From contig NZ_JAEAMR010000010.1 of the NCBI RefSeq assembly GCF_015999245.1, positions 759,913 through 823,912 of the forward strand: a stretch of DNA of 64,000 bases, given 5' to 3'. Under the pieces are notes generated by a model that saw only the letters and a list, made by a program, of their open reading frames with translations, was not told the origin of the DNA and did not search any database. The DNA is from Streptomyces sp. AV19. Its GTDB lineage: Bacteria > Actinomycetota > Actinomycetes > Streptomycetales > Streptomycetaceae. Made by a program: the position numbers and the translations under genes. Within the stretch, counting starts at the first letter, position 1. Each line of letters starts with the position of its first letter. Below are positions 26,334 through 35,300 of this stretch, in pieces.

Positions 26334-27076
26334 CGGCGGCGGGTCCGGCCGCGCCCGTCGCCCTTGGGGCGGCCGGCCGACCCGGACCGCTTGCGCTGCT
26401 CCTTCGCCTTGGCCTTCTCCCTGGCCTTCGGCTTGGCCTTCGCCTTCGCCTCCGGCTGGGCGGGGCCGCGGCCGCGGGTGCTGTTGACGGTCCGGCCGCG
26501 GACGATCCCGATGAACTCCTCCACCAGGTCGGTGGTCTCCTCCTCCGGCCACGACAGGGCGACGCGCGACTGCGGGACGCCGGTGACCGGCCGGTAGGTG
26601 AGGTCCTTGCGGTGGTGCAGCCGGGCCAGCGACTGCGGCACGAAGAGCAGGCCCACGCCCGCGGCCACCAGCTCGATCGCGTCCGCCGTCGTGGCGGGGC
26701 GCTCGATCGCGGGCCGCCCCGGCGGCCGATCCCAGCCGAGGACGTCGTCGAGGGGGTGGAAGACGACCTCGTCGGCCAGCTCCTCGACGGCCACCTCGTC
26801 CACCGCCGCCACGACGTGGTCCTTGGGGACCACGACCACGGTCGTCTCGGTGTAGAGGGGGATGGCGCTGAGGTCCGTGCGGTCCATCGGCAGCCGTACG
26901 AGCCCGGCGTCGGCCTCGCCGCGCCGCAGCAGGCCGGGGGCGTCGGCGGCGGAGACCTGGACCAGCTCCAGCGGGACGTCGGGCAGCCGCTGCCGCCAGA
27001 TCCGCACCCACTTGGCGGGGGTCGCGCCCGGGACGTACCCGAGCCGGAACGAGAGGGGTGCTTCCGAGCCTGTCAC
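26330..27076 (-). CDS. LysR-type effector-binding domain protein without DNA-binding domain
   Basis: 248 residues starting directly with the substrate-binding fold (LSFRLGYVPGATPAKWVRIW, where a LysR regulator would have about 90 more residues before it). It continues with the two-lobe pattern (DAGLVRLPMD, VVVVPKDHVV, ELVAAGVGLLFVPQSLA) and ends in a Lys/Arg/Ala-rich tail (about 205-248) that could bind nucleic acid non-specifically. No helix-turn-helix is encoded upstream; the divergent DUF5997 gene begins 58 bp away. This LysR-like/DUF5997 pair is common in streptomycetes. Function unknown. Confidence 0.8.
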   Translation of the reverse strand: MTGSEAPLSFRLGYVPGATPAKWVRIWRQRLPDVPLELVQVSAADAPGLLRRGEADAGLVRLPMDRTDLSAIPLYTETTVVVVPKDHVVAAVDEVAVEELADEVVFHPLDDVLGWDRPPGRPAIERPATTADAIELVAAGVGLLFVPQSLARLHHRKDLTYRPVTGVPQSRVALSWPEEETTDLVEEFIGIVRGRTVNSTRGRGPAQPEAKAKAKPKAREKAKAKEQRKRSGSAGRPKGDGRGRTRRR

Positions 27077-27134
27077 CTGGCCAGATTACCGGGCGTGGTC
27101 GGGGTCGGCCCACGCGCCCGATACCCTGGACCCC

Positions 27135-27542
27135 ATGAAGTCGCACCAGAGCACCCAGACCATGAAGCCCGCGACCGCGGCGAAGAAGCTGGGTGTGTAC
27201 CTCGAGGCCACCCCCGCGGAGTTCCAGGAGGGTGCCGTCTCGCGCGACGAGCTCAACGCGCTGCAGGCCGACCCGCCGGAGTGGCTCCGCGAGCTCCGCC
27301 GCAACGGCCCGCACCCCCGCCCGGTGGTCGCCGCCAGGCTCGGCGTCTCCATCTCGGGCCTCGCCCGCGGCGGCGTCACCGAGGCGCTCACCACCGAGCA
27401 GATCGAGGCCCTGAAGCAGGAGAACCCCGACTGGCTCCAGAAGGAGCGCGCCACCCAGGCCGACGTCCGCAAGGAGACGGCCCGCGTCAAGGCGAAGAAC
27501 GAGGCGAAGGCCGCGGAGCGCGCGGACGAGCAGCGCCGCTGA
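27135..27542 (+). CDS. DUF5997 family protein
   Basis: 135 residues, MKPATAAKKLGVYLEATPAE near the start, then a helix-turn-helix-like region (RPVVAARLGVSISGLARGGV at about 61-80) and a charged helical tail. ATG 27135 (an in-frame ATG at 27162 is an alternative). It is divergent from the LysR-like gene and may act with it: the helix-turn-helix missing from that protein could be supplied here, which is speculation. The last 18 bp, including the stop, are duplicated in tandem (27525-27560). Confidence 0.8.
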   Translation: MKSHQSTQTMKPATAAKKLGVYLEATPAEFQEGAVSRDELNALQADPPEWLRELRRNGPHPRPVVAARLGVSISGLARGGVTEALTTEQIEALKQENPDWLQKERATQADVRKETARVKAKNEAKAAERADEQRR

Positions 27543-27560
27543 GACGAGCAGCGCCGCTGA
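27525..27560 (+). repeat. Perfect 18-bp tandem duplication of the DUF5997 stop region
   Basis: GACGAGCAGCGCCGCTGA at 27525-27542 (encoding DEQRR-stop) is repeated exactly at 27543-27560. Confidence 0.9.
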
Positions 27561-27566
27561 ACGGAC

Positions 27567-27583
27567 GCCCGGCCGAGCCGGGC
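27567..27583 (+). terminator. Hairpin after DUF5997
   Basis: Perfect 7-bp stem GCCCGGC/GCCGGGC with a CGA loop, 25 bp after the stop codon. It is followed by T-rich stretches in the repeat at 27607-27664. Confidence 0.5.
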
Positions 27584-27606
27584 GCGGAAGGCCGGGCGGG
27601 ATTCCC

Positions 27607-27664
27607 GTTCCCGGCCTTTCGGTCGTGTTCCCGGCTTTTCCCGTGTTCCCGGCTTTTCGGTCGT
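27607..27664. repeat. Three short direct repeats (18-20 bp)
   Basis: GTTCCCGGCCTTTCGGTCGT (27607), GTTCCCGGCTTTTCCCGT (27627) and GTTCCCGGCTTTTCGGTCGT (27645) follow each other without spacers. They lie between the convergent DUF5997 and SDR genes. Confidence 0.75.
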
Positions 27665-27746
27665 GTCCGCAGGCCGCCTCGGGGGCGGCGGCCCGCGGAC
27701 ACGAGGGGCAGGAGGGGTGAGCGACCCTCCTGCCGGGGGAGAGAGG

Positions 27747-28682
27747 TCAGACGGAGGTCGGGAAGGCGTACCGCACGGCGGTCGCGCGTTCCGACAACTC
27801 CCACAGGCGGCGGGCCGTTTCGGGGTCGGAGGCCGTGCCGCCCAGCTCCACCCGGGTCGGGGCGCCCTTCAGTTCGCCCTTGCCGTCCGGGCCGATGAAG
27901 TGGCCGCTCTCCACGCCCGGGGCGGTCGCCGCGTACAACTGCGGCAGCGATCCCTCGGCCGGGGCCTGCGCCAGCGGGCTGAGGACGCGCCCGAACATCA
28001 GCTTCACCAGGCCGACCGTGCCGTTGAACTGCAGGTTGGTGGCGGTGAAGCCGGGGTGCGCGAGCACGCTGCGCACCGGGCTGCCGGCCTCGGCGAGCCG
28101 GCGGTGCAGCTCGTGGCCGAACACGGCGTTGGCGAGCTTGGACTGGTTGTAGTAGCCCATGGGCGAGTACTTGCGCGCGCCGTCGATGTCGTCGAAGAAG
28201 ATGCGCGCCTTGCGGTGGTTGACCGAACTCACCGTGACGACACGGGAGTCGCGCCCGGCGGACAGCAGGTCGAGCAGCAGCCCGGTGAGGGCGAAGTGCC
28301 CGAGGTGGTTGGCGGCGAACTGCAGCTCGTGACCCTGGGCGCTCAGCGTGCGCGGGGGAGCCATCACGCCGGCGTTGTTGACCAGGACGTCCAGCCGCCG
28401 GTGGTTGGCGCGCAGCCCGTCGGCGAACGACCGGACCGAGTCGAGGTCCGCCAGGTCAACGCGGCGCACCTCCAGGCTCGCGCCCGGCTGCCCGGCGGTG
28501 ATCTCCGCGACCGCCCGCCGGCCCTTCCGCTCGTCGCGCACCGCGAGGATCACGTGCCCGCCCCTGCCGGCGAGCGCCCGGGTCGTCGCCAGGCCGAGGC
28601 CGCTGTTGGCCCCGGTGACGAGGAACACCCGGCCGGTCTGGTCCGGGATCTGTGCGGCGGTCCAGCGCTGCTGTTGCGTCAT
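27747..28682 (-). CDS. Short-chain dehydrogenase/reductase (retinol dehydrogenase-like)
   Basis: 311 residues with the cofactor site TGANSGLGLAT (about 24-34), an NNAGVM motif near 101, Ser in VVTVSSVNH and the active-site YNQSK (Tyr-x-x-x-Lys, about 175). The Asp/Arg after beta-2 (AVRDERKG) suits NADP(H). The substrate is unknown. ATG 28682 begins MTQQQRW; ATG 28691 is in frame. Divergent from the TetR gene, which is the likely repressor of both. Confidence 0.85.
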   Translation of the reverse strand: MTQQQRWTAAQIPDQTGRVFLVTGANSGLGLATTRALAGRGGHVILAVRDERKGRRAVAEITAGQPGASLEVRRVDLADLDSVRSFADGLRANHRRLDVLVNNAGVMAPPRTLSAQGHELQFAANHLGHFALTGLLLDLLSAGRDSRVVTVSSVNHRKARIFFDDIDGARKYSPMGYYNQSKLANAVFGHELHRRLAEAGSPVRSVLAHPGFTATNLQFNGTVGLVKLMFGRVLSPLAQAPAEGSLPQLYAATAPGVESGHFIGPDGKGELKGAPTRVELGGTASDPETARRLWELSERATAVRYAFPTSV

Positions 28683-28705
28683 ACGGCACATGCTGCTGTC
28701 GCTGG

Positions 28706-28756
28706 CACCAAGTGTCAAGGTGCGTCTTGGTGTCACGTACGGCATGGCGTTACCAT
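28706..28756 (+). promoter_or_regulatory. Shared operator and TetR-gene promoter
   Basis: An inverted repeat CACCAAG (28706-28712)/CTTGGTG (28726-28732) with a 13-bp centre lies between the SDR and TetR genes. Its right arm overlaps a -35 TTGGTG, followed after 18 bp by TACCAT (28751-28756). On the other strand TTGACA within the centre could serve the SDR gene. Binding by the adjacent TetR protein is inference. Confidence 0.5.
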
Positions 28757-28762
28757 GGAGGG

Positions 28763-29374
28763 GTGAGCCCTCGCCCCGAAGTCAGCCTGGCCCAGCGCAA
28801 GCGTCAGCTCGTCTCGGACGAACTGACCGAGGCGGCGCTGCAGTTGCTGGCCTCGAAGGGATTCGACGCGGTCACCGTCGACGAGATCGTGACGACCGCG
28901 GGCGTGTCCAAGCGCACGTTCTTCCGGTACTTCGCGTCCAAGGAGGACGTCGTCGTCCAGTTCCTGGCCGACATGGGAGCCGGTATGCGCGCCGAGCTGG
29001 CGGGCCGCCCGGCGGGGGAGTCGCCCTCCGTCGCGCTGCGGCACGCCGTCTGGGCCTCGGTCAACGCCTGCGCCGGCCAGTCCGAAAGGGCGTTGCGCGT
29101 GGTGCAGTTGATCCTGCGCACGCCCGCCCTGCTGGCCCGTTTCCTGGAGCGCCAGGCGCAGTGGCGCGACGACCTGGCGGAGGAGCTGGCGCACCGCCTG
29201 GGCCGGGACGCCGACGCCGGCCTGTATCCGCAACTGGCCGCCGGAATGGCGCTGACCGCTTTCGACGTCGTGCTGCAGCGGTGGAGCGACAGCGACGGCG
29301 CCCAGGATCCCGCCGGGCTCACCGACCGGGCCTTCGCCGTCGTCGCCCCGGCGCTGGACGCCGTCGAACGGTAG
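28763..29374 (+). CDS. TetR-family transcriptional regulator
   Basis: 203 residues with an N-terminal TetR helix-turn-helix (about 14-60, ALQLLASKGFDAVTVDEIVTTAGVSKRTFFRYFASKED) and a ligand domain of the acyl-CoA/MftR-like type. The GTG at 28763 falls exactly where the predicted promoter would start the RNA, and GGAGG is too close to act, so a leaderless mRNA is likely. It probably controls itself and the divergent SDR; it may also influence the downstream P450 locus. Confidence 0.85.
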   Translation: MSPRPEVSLAQRKRQLVSDELTEAALQLLASKGFDAVTVDEIVTTAGVSKRTFFRYFASKEDVVVQFLADMGAGMRAELAGRPAGESPSVALRHAVWASVNACAGQSERALRVVQLILRTPALLARFLERQAQWRDDLAEELAHRLGRDADAGLYPQLAAGMALTAFDVVLQRWSDSDGAQDPAGLTDRAFAVVAPALDAVER

Positions 29375-29460
29375 CGGCCGCCGGCCCTGCGCGTTCCGCG
29401 CGCAATCCGCGACCGGTAAATCATTGCAAATCCGTTCTCGCCGTAGGTCATTGGCAGGTA

Positions 29461-29502
29461 AATTCCGACGGGGAAGTCCGGGTGCAGCCGGACGTCGGAA
29501 TT
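29461..29502. other. Long nested hairpin between TetR and P450 genes
   Basis: AATTCCGAC (29461-29469) pairs with GTCGGAATT (29494-29502), and inside GTCCGG pairs with CCGGAC. It may end the TetR transcript or lie in the P450 leader. The surrounding 29375-29629 region is AT-richer than average, with no further recognisable site. Confidence 0.45.
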
Positions 29503-29629
29503 CCGAATTGCACAGGCGTGAGCAGGCAGTTCGCCAAATTCTGTGAGCTGCGCCACGGTTGGAGCTGTCGTGCGGGCATGTGTTGTTACCTTGTGATCAC
29601 TTTCCCACCGAGTTTCGCGAGGTGTTGAT

Positions 29630-30847
29630 GTGGGTACCGCTGTTGCCTCAAACCTCCCGGCATTCCCGTTCATAGGCCCGGACTCCGATCCGTTCGTTCC
29701 CGTGGACGCGCCCGATCTGGCACGCCTCGACGGGCCCGTGTCCAAAGTGCGGCTTCCCTTCGGCGGCTGGGCCTGGCTGGTCACCCGGCACGCCGACGTA
29801 CGGCAGCTGCTGCGGCATCCGGGCTTCAGCTCCGACCAGTACAAGCCCGGGTTCCCCGTCCTCAATCCGATTCCGCCGGAGCAGAAGGACGCCGCGGGCC
29901 TGTTCATCTTCATGGACGGCGAGGCGCACAGCCGGCTGCGCAAGATGCTGACCGCCGAATTCATGATCAAGAACATCCGGCGGCTCGAACCGCTCATCGA
30001 GCAGACCGTGGTGGACACGCTGGAGGAGATGCGCGCCGCCGGACCGGGCGTCGACCTGCTCTCCGCGTTCGCGCTGCCGGTCCCTTCGATGACCATCTGC
30101 CACCTGCTCGGCGTCCCTCTCTCCGACCAGGACTTCTTCCAGCTCCACAGCAGGGCGATCATGGACCGGAAGTCCGGGCCCGAGGAGATCGGGGCCGCCC
30201 TCGCCGCCCTGACCGGCTTCCTGGCCGAGCTGATCAAGGCCAAGCGCACCGCGCCCGGCGACGACCTGCTCAGCCGGCTGGTGGCCGAGCGCGTGGTGCC
30301 CGGCGAGCTGCGCGAGGACGAGCTCCTGAGCATGGCCATGCTGCTGCTCGTCGCCGGTCACGAGACCACCGCCAACATGATCGGCATGTCCGCCCTCGCC
30401 CTGCTGGAGCGCCCGGAACTCCTGGCCGCGCTGCGCGAGGACCCGGACCTGGCGCCCAACATGGTCGAGGAGCTGCTGCGTTACTCGACCGTCGTGCGGA
30501 CGGGCCTGCCCCGGCTGGCGATGGAGGACGCCGAGATCGGCGGCCAGAAGATCCGCGCCGGCGAGGGCGTGGTCGCGATGCTGGCGATGGCCAACCGGGA
30601 CGGCTCGGTCTTCAAGGACGCCGAGGAGTTCGACCCGAAGCGCCAGGAGGCGCACCGCCACATGGCGTTCGGCTTCGGCCTGCACCAATGCATCGGCCAG
30701 CCGCTGGCCCGGGCCGAACTGCGGATCGCCCTGGTCGAGCTCGCCCGCCGGTTCCCCACGCTGCGCTCCGAGCGGGCCCTGGTGGACGTCCCCACGCGTC
30801 CCTTGGCGGTGACGTTCGGCCTGGACGAACTGCCGGTGACCTGGTGA
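29630..30847 (+). CDS. Cytochrome P450
   Basis: 405 residues with all P450 landmarks: I-helix oxygen site LVAGHETT (about 240-247), ExxR in EELLRYSTVVR (about 279) and heme-binding FGFGLHQCIGQPLAR with the thiolate Cys354. It resembles the CYP105-like bacterial group. GTG 29630 follows CGAGGTG. It overlaps the ferredoxin gene by 4 bp, so the redox partner is co-translated. Lying just before a modular PKS, it probably hydroxylates or epoxidises the polyketide, which is inference. Confidence 0.92.
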   Translation: MGTAVASNLPAFPFIGPDSDPFVPVDAPDLARLDGPVSKVRLPFGGWAWLVTRHADVRQLLRHPGFSSDQYKPGFPVLNPIPPEQKDAAGLFIFMDGEAHSRLRKMLTAEFMIKNIRRLEPLIEQTVVDTLEEMRAAGPGVDLLSAFALPVPSMTICHLLGVPLSDQDFFQLHSRAIMDRKSGPEEIGAALAALTGFLAELIKAKRTAPGDDLLSRLVAERVVPGELREDELLSMAMLLLVAGHETTANMIGMSALALLERPELLAALREDPDLAPNMVEELLRYSTVVRTGLPRLAMEDAEIGGQKIRAGEGVVAMLAMANRDGSVFKDAEEFDPKRQEAHRHMAFGFGLHQCIGQPLARAELRIALVELARRFPTLRSERALVDVPTRPLAVTFGLDELPVTW

Positions 30848-31116
30848 GCGCGCGGGTCAGGGTCCACCGGCCGCTCTGCGCGGGCTCGGGCAACTGCGTG
30901 ATGGCCGCGCCGGAGGTCTTCGACCAGGACGACGCGGACGGCCTGGTGCTGGTGCGGGACGAGCAGCCGGCGGACGAACTGCTGGACTCGGTCGAGGTGG
31001 CCGTCCAGCTGTGCCCGGTGGGGGCGATCGCCCTCAAGCGGGAGAAGAAGCAGAAGGAACGGAACGGCGGTGGGAGCGGGAAGGAGCGTGCCCACACGGG
31101 CCCTTCCCCGACTTAA
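30844..31116 (+). CDS. 3Fe-4S-type ferredoxin
   Basis: 90 residues with CAGSGNC (C12, C18) and CPVGAI (C57), the three-cysteine pattern of the small ferredoxins that feed actinobacterial P450s. The GTG at 30844 overlaps the P450 stop (GTGA). The tail after about residue 65 is Lys/Arg/Gly-rich and longer than usual. Confidence 0.88.
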   Translation: MSARVRVHRPLCAGSGNCVMAAPEVFDQDDADGLVLVRDEQPADELLDSVEVAVQLCPVGAIALKREKKQKERNGGGSGKERAHTGPSPT

Positions 31117-31270
31117 GTCCGGGGACGGCCGGGCATTTCCGTGAATATTTCGGACACGGACACCTGGCCCAAGGAAGGGGATTCCGGCGGCCGGACGGCG
31201 AAAGCCTTTCCCGCCCGCACAGGAATCCCGCACGAGAATTTCACGTTCAAAACGCACGGGGGAAAGCACA

Positions 31271-31900
31271 TTGGACAGTGACGTTCACACACGAGTCGTT
31301 GTATGCGACCGGCACCCGTACGCGCGGCTGGGCATCAGAGGAGCGCTCAAACGGGATCCGGCGATTGCGGTGGTCGGTGAGGCGGGCAACATCGTCGAAC
31401 TCGTCCCGGTCACGGAACTGCACGATCCGGACGTTGTCGTGCTGGAGGCACAGGCACAGCACCTGGACAAACTCTCCCACGTGGACGCCGCGGTGGTCGT
31501 GGTCGTCGCGGACGCGGAGGCCGCGGCGGACTGGATCCGCTTCACGCAGGCGAACGTCCGCGCCGTCGTCCACAGCGACGATCCCGAGGACGATCTGGTG
31601 AAGGCCGTCCGCCGGGCCTCGAACGGCGCCGGCTACGTCTCTCCCGGTCTCAGCAGCGAACTGATGCGGCTGGTCCGCACCACCGTGCCGCGGCCGCTGC
31701 GGCCCGTTCCCACCCATACCCCGCTGACCTCGCGCGAGGCCGAGGTGCTCCAACTGGTGCGCAGGGGGCTGGCCAACAAGGAGATCGCGCGGCGGCTGGG
31801 CCTCAGTGAGAAGACGGTCAAGTTCCACGTCTCCAACGTCCTCGCCAAGGCGCACATGGCGTCCCGGGCACAGCTGATCGCCTCGGCGGCGTCCGCCTGA
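31271..31900 (+). CDS. LuxR/NarL-type regulator with atypical receiver domain
   Basis: 209 residues: a receiver-like domain (about 6-125) and a NarL-type helix-turn-helix (about 143-200, LTSREAEVLQLVRRGLANKEIARRLGLSEKTVKFHVSNVL). The phospho-acceptor position is Glu59 (DVVVLEAQ) rather than Asp, and the acidic pair is reduced to one Asp (CDRH), so normal phosphorylation is unlikely and it may be constitutively active or ligand-controlled. TTG 31271 follows GGGGGAAAG. No sensor kinase is adjacent. It is a likely pathway regulator of the PKS locus. Confidence 0.82.
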   Translation: MDSDVHTRVVVCDRHPYARLGIRGALKRDPAIAVVGEAGNIVELVPVTELHDPDVVVLEAQAQHLDKLSHVDAAVVVVVADAEAAADWIRFTQANVRAVVHSDDPEDDLVKAVRRASNGAGYVSPGLSSELMRLVRTTVPRPLRPVPTHTPLTSREAEVLQLVRRGLANKEIARRLGLSEKTVKFHVSNVLAKAHMASRAQLIASAASA

Positions 31901-32360
31901 GCGCTCCGCCGGCGGTCCGGTACGTCATCTGCGGGTATGTCGTGGCCGGTCGCGCGGTTCGCCGCGCCCCTTAGGGGCGCCACCGAACCGCACCGGACTT
32001 CGCCGGGCCCGCCTGACCCACCGCTGATCCACCGGGCCGACCGGTGCGGCGCCCCCGCGGCGCCGCGCCGGCCGGCCCGTTCGCATGCCTGCCCACCCGT
32101 ACGTCCGCGGGCCCGGAACATCAACCGGAACGTCAACGCGACCGGGGCCGTTCACCCGCGCCCGCCGCCCTCGCCAGGTCCTCGGTCCAGGTCCCCCCCG
32201 GCACCGGCGGACATGCCCTGTGACCTCGGTGTTCCCCGCTCGAAGTCCTGTACGGGCCGACGGTCCCGACCGAAGTCCGGCCGTCCGTCCCCGACTTCTG
32301 GCGGAAGTCCGTTGTCAGACCCCCGGGCAATACTTCAATCCGCAACGGGGGAGGCACAAC
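31901..32360. other. 460-base leader of the PKS gene with a Streptomyces repeat
   Basis: Positions 31944-31980 hold GGCCGGTCGCGCGGTTCGCC followed by GCGCCCCTTAGGGGCGC, a hairpin-forming repeat common in Streptomyces intergenic DNA that probably ends the LuxR transcript. The rest holds no gene. A ribosome site GGGGGAGG precedes the PKS start. Confidence 0.55.
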
Positions 32361-35300
32361 ATGACGCTGTCACAGTCCGGTTCCACCAGTCCTGCGCGCG
32401 GTTCCCACGAGGACGCCGCCATCGCCGTCATCGGGGTCTCGTGCCGCGTGCCGTCGGCATCGAGCCCGGCCGAGTTCTGGCGCCTGCTGACCGAGGGCAC
32501 CGACGCCGTCGGGCCGTGGCCCGAGGAGCGCGGCCCGGGCCGCTCCTGGCGCGGCGGCTTCCTCGACGACGTGGCCGCCTTCGACGCCGCCTTCTTCGGT
32601 GTGGCACCCGACGAGGCCGCCGCCATGGACCCGCAGCAGCGGCTCGCCCTGGAGCTGGTCTGGGAGGCGATGGAGGACGCCGGCGTCCGCGACGACCGGA
32701 TGCGGGGCTCGCGCACCGGAGTGTTCGTGGGCGTCGCCTCCGACGACTACGCGGCCCTCGCCTCCCGCGCCGAACGGGCCGACGGCGGCGAGCCGTTCGC
32801 CTTCACGGGGACGCACCGCGCCGTCGTCGCCAACCGTGTCTCCTGGTCGCTGGGGCTCACCGGCCCGAGCCTCGCCGTCGACGCGGCCCAGGCCTCGTCG
32901 CTGGTCGCCGTCCACCTGGCCTGCGAGAGCCTCCGCCGCGGCGAGTCGGACCTCGCCTTCGCCGGCGGCGTGCAGCTGAACCTCTCCCCGGAGGGCATGG
33001 TCCGGACGGCGAGCCTCGGCGCCCTGTCCGTCCGGGGCCGCTGCGCGGTCTTCGACGAGAGCGCCGACGGGTTCGTCCGCGGCGAGGGCGGCGCCGTCGT
33101 CCTGCTCAAGCCCCTCGCCCGGGCCGTCGCCGACGGCGACCCCGTCCACTGCGTCATCCTCGGCAGCGCCGTCAACAACGATGGCGGCGGCGAGCGGCTC
33201 ACCGACCCCGACGTCCGCGGCCAGCAGGACGTCCTGCGCCGCGCCTACGCGGACGCCGGCGTCGCCCCGGAGGCCGTCCAGTACGTCGAACTCCACGGCA
33301 CGGGCACCCCCGTCGGCGACCCGGTCGAGGCCGCCGCCGTGTCCGCCGTCGTCGCCCGGAGCACCGCCGACCGCCCGCCGCTGCGCGTGGGTTCGGTGAA
33401 GACGAACATCGGCCACCTGGAGGCGGCCGCCGGCATCGTGGGCCTGCTCAAGGCCGCGCTCGCCCTGCGCCACCGCCAGTTGCCGCCGAGCCTGCACTTC
33501 CGGACGCCGAACCCGGCCATCCCCCTCGACGGGCTCAACCTCCGGGTCCAGACCGAGCTCGACGCCTGGCCCGACCCCGACGCCCCGCTCCTCGCCGGCG
33601 TCAGCTCCTTCGGCGTCGGCGGCACCAACTGCCACGTCGTCCTCGCCGAAGGGCCGTACACCGGCCGCCCCGACGGCGATCCGGAACGCCCCGCGGCCTC
33701 CCGCCCCGTCCCCTGGGCGCTCTCCGCCCGCACCGGCCGCGCACTGAACGCCCAGGCCGCGCGCCTGCTCGCCCACCTCGACGAGCACCCGGACGCGGAC
33801 GCCCGCGACATCGCCCGGTCGCTGGCCGTCACCCGGTCCTCGCTCGAACACCGCGCCGTCGTCCTCGGCCCGGACCGGGCCGCACTCACCGCGCGCCTGC
33901 GCCGTCTCACCGACGAGGCCGTGACCGGCGTCGCCGGCACGACGGGCCGGACCGCCTTCCTGTTCCCCGGCGGCGGCGCCCACCACGTCGGCATGGGCCG
34001 GGAGCTCTACGCGACGTACCCGGTCTTCGCCGAGGCGCTCGACGAGGTCCTCGGCCACTTCGAACCCGGCCTGCGCGAAGTGCTGTTCGGCGAGCGGGAG
34101 GACAGCGCCGAGGCGCTCGACGGCTTCCGCCTCATGCAGCCCGCGCTGTTCGCCTTCCAGGTCGCCCTGTACCGCCTCGTCACCTCGTGGGGCGTCGCCC
34201 CCGACCTGCTCGTCGGCCACTCGTTCGGCGAGATCGTCGCCGCCCACGTCGCGGGCTCCCTCTCCCTGGCCGACGCGGCCGCCCTCGTCGCGGCGCGCGG
34301 GGCGCTCATGCAGGAACTCCCGCCGGGCGGCGCCATGATCGCCGTCGAGGCCACGGAGGCCGAGGCGCTCGCGGCCCTCGACGGCACCGACGACGTCTCC
34401 ATCGGCGTGATCAACGGGCCGCGCGCGATCGTGCTCTCCGGCGCGGAGGACGCCGTCGCCCGGATCGCCGACGGGTTCCGCGCCGACGGCCGCCGCACGA
34501 CCCGGCTGCGCGTCCCCAACGCCGCCCACTCGCCGCTCACCGCGCCGATCCTCGACGAATTCGCCGCCAGGATCCGCGGGCTGTCCGTCGCCGAGCCCCG
34601 CATCCCGATCGTCTCCACCGTCACCGGGCACACCGGCACCGCGATGACGGAGGAGTACTGGGTCGAGCACGTCCGCGCCACCGTCCGCTTCCACGACGCC
34701 GTCGTCGCCCTGCGCGAGCACGGCGTGACCCGGTTCGTCGAACTCGGCCCCGACAGCGTCCTGTCGCCGCTCGTCGCCCCGGGGGAGACGGACCTCGTGG
34801 TCGCGCTCCAGCACCGCGACCGCCCCGAACCGGAGGCCCTGCTGGCCGGGCTCGCCGAGGCGTGGACCGCCGGCGTCCCGGTCGACTGGGCCGGGCCGGT
34901 CGGCGACGCCCGCACCGTCGGCCTGCCGACCTACGCGTTCCAGCGCGAGCGCCACTGGCTCGACGAACGCCCCGCCGCCCCGGCCGCCGAGCAGCACCTG
35001 AGCTCGGCGACCCTCTCCCTGCGCGAGCGCATCCGCACCGAACCGGACGGCTTCCTGGGCCGATGGCTGGCGGGCCACCTCGCGGAGGTCACCGGCGACG
35101 CGCCGTCCGACCCCGACGCGACCTTCCGCGACCTCGGCCTGGACTCCGCGCTCTCCGTCCGGCTGCGCAACCGGCTCGTCTCGGCGACCGGCCTCCGGCT
35201 CCCCACGACCGTGCTCTTCGACCACCCGACGCCGGACCTCCTCGCCGCGTACCTGCACGAGCAGATCACCGGCGTCCTGGACGAGGGCAGGAGCACCGAC

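Noticed and set aside
27607..27664. Three short direct repeats considered as a CRISPR array
   Set aside because: No spacers between the units and unequal lengths; simple tandem repeat.
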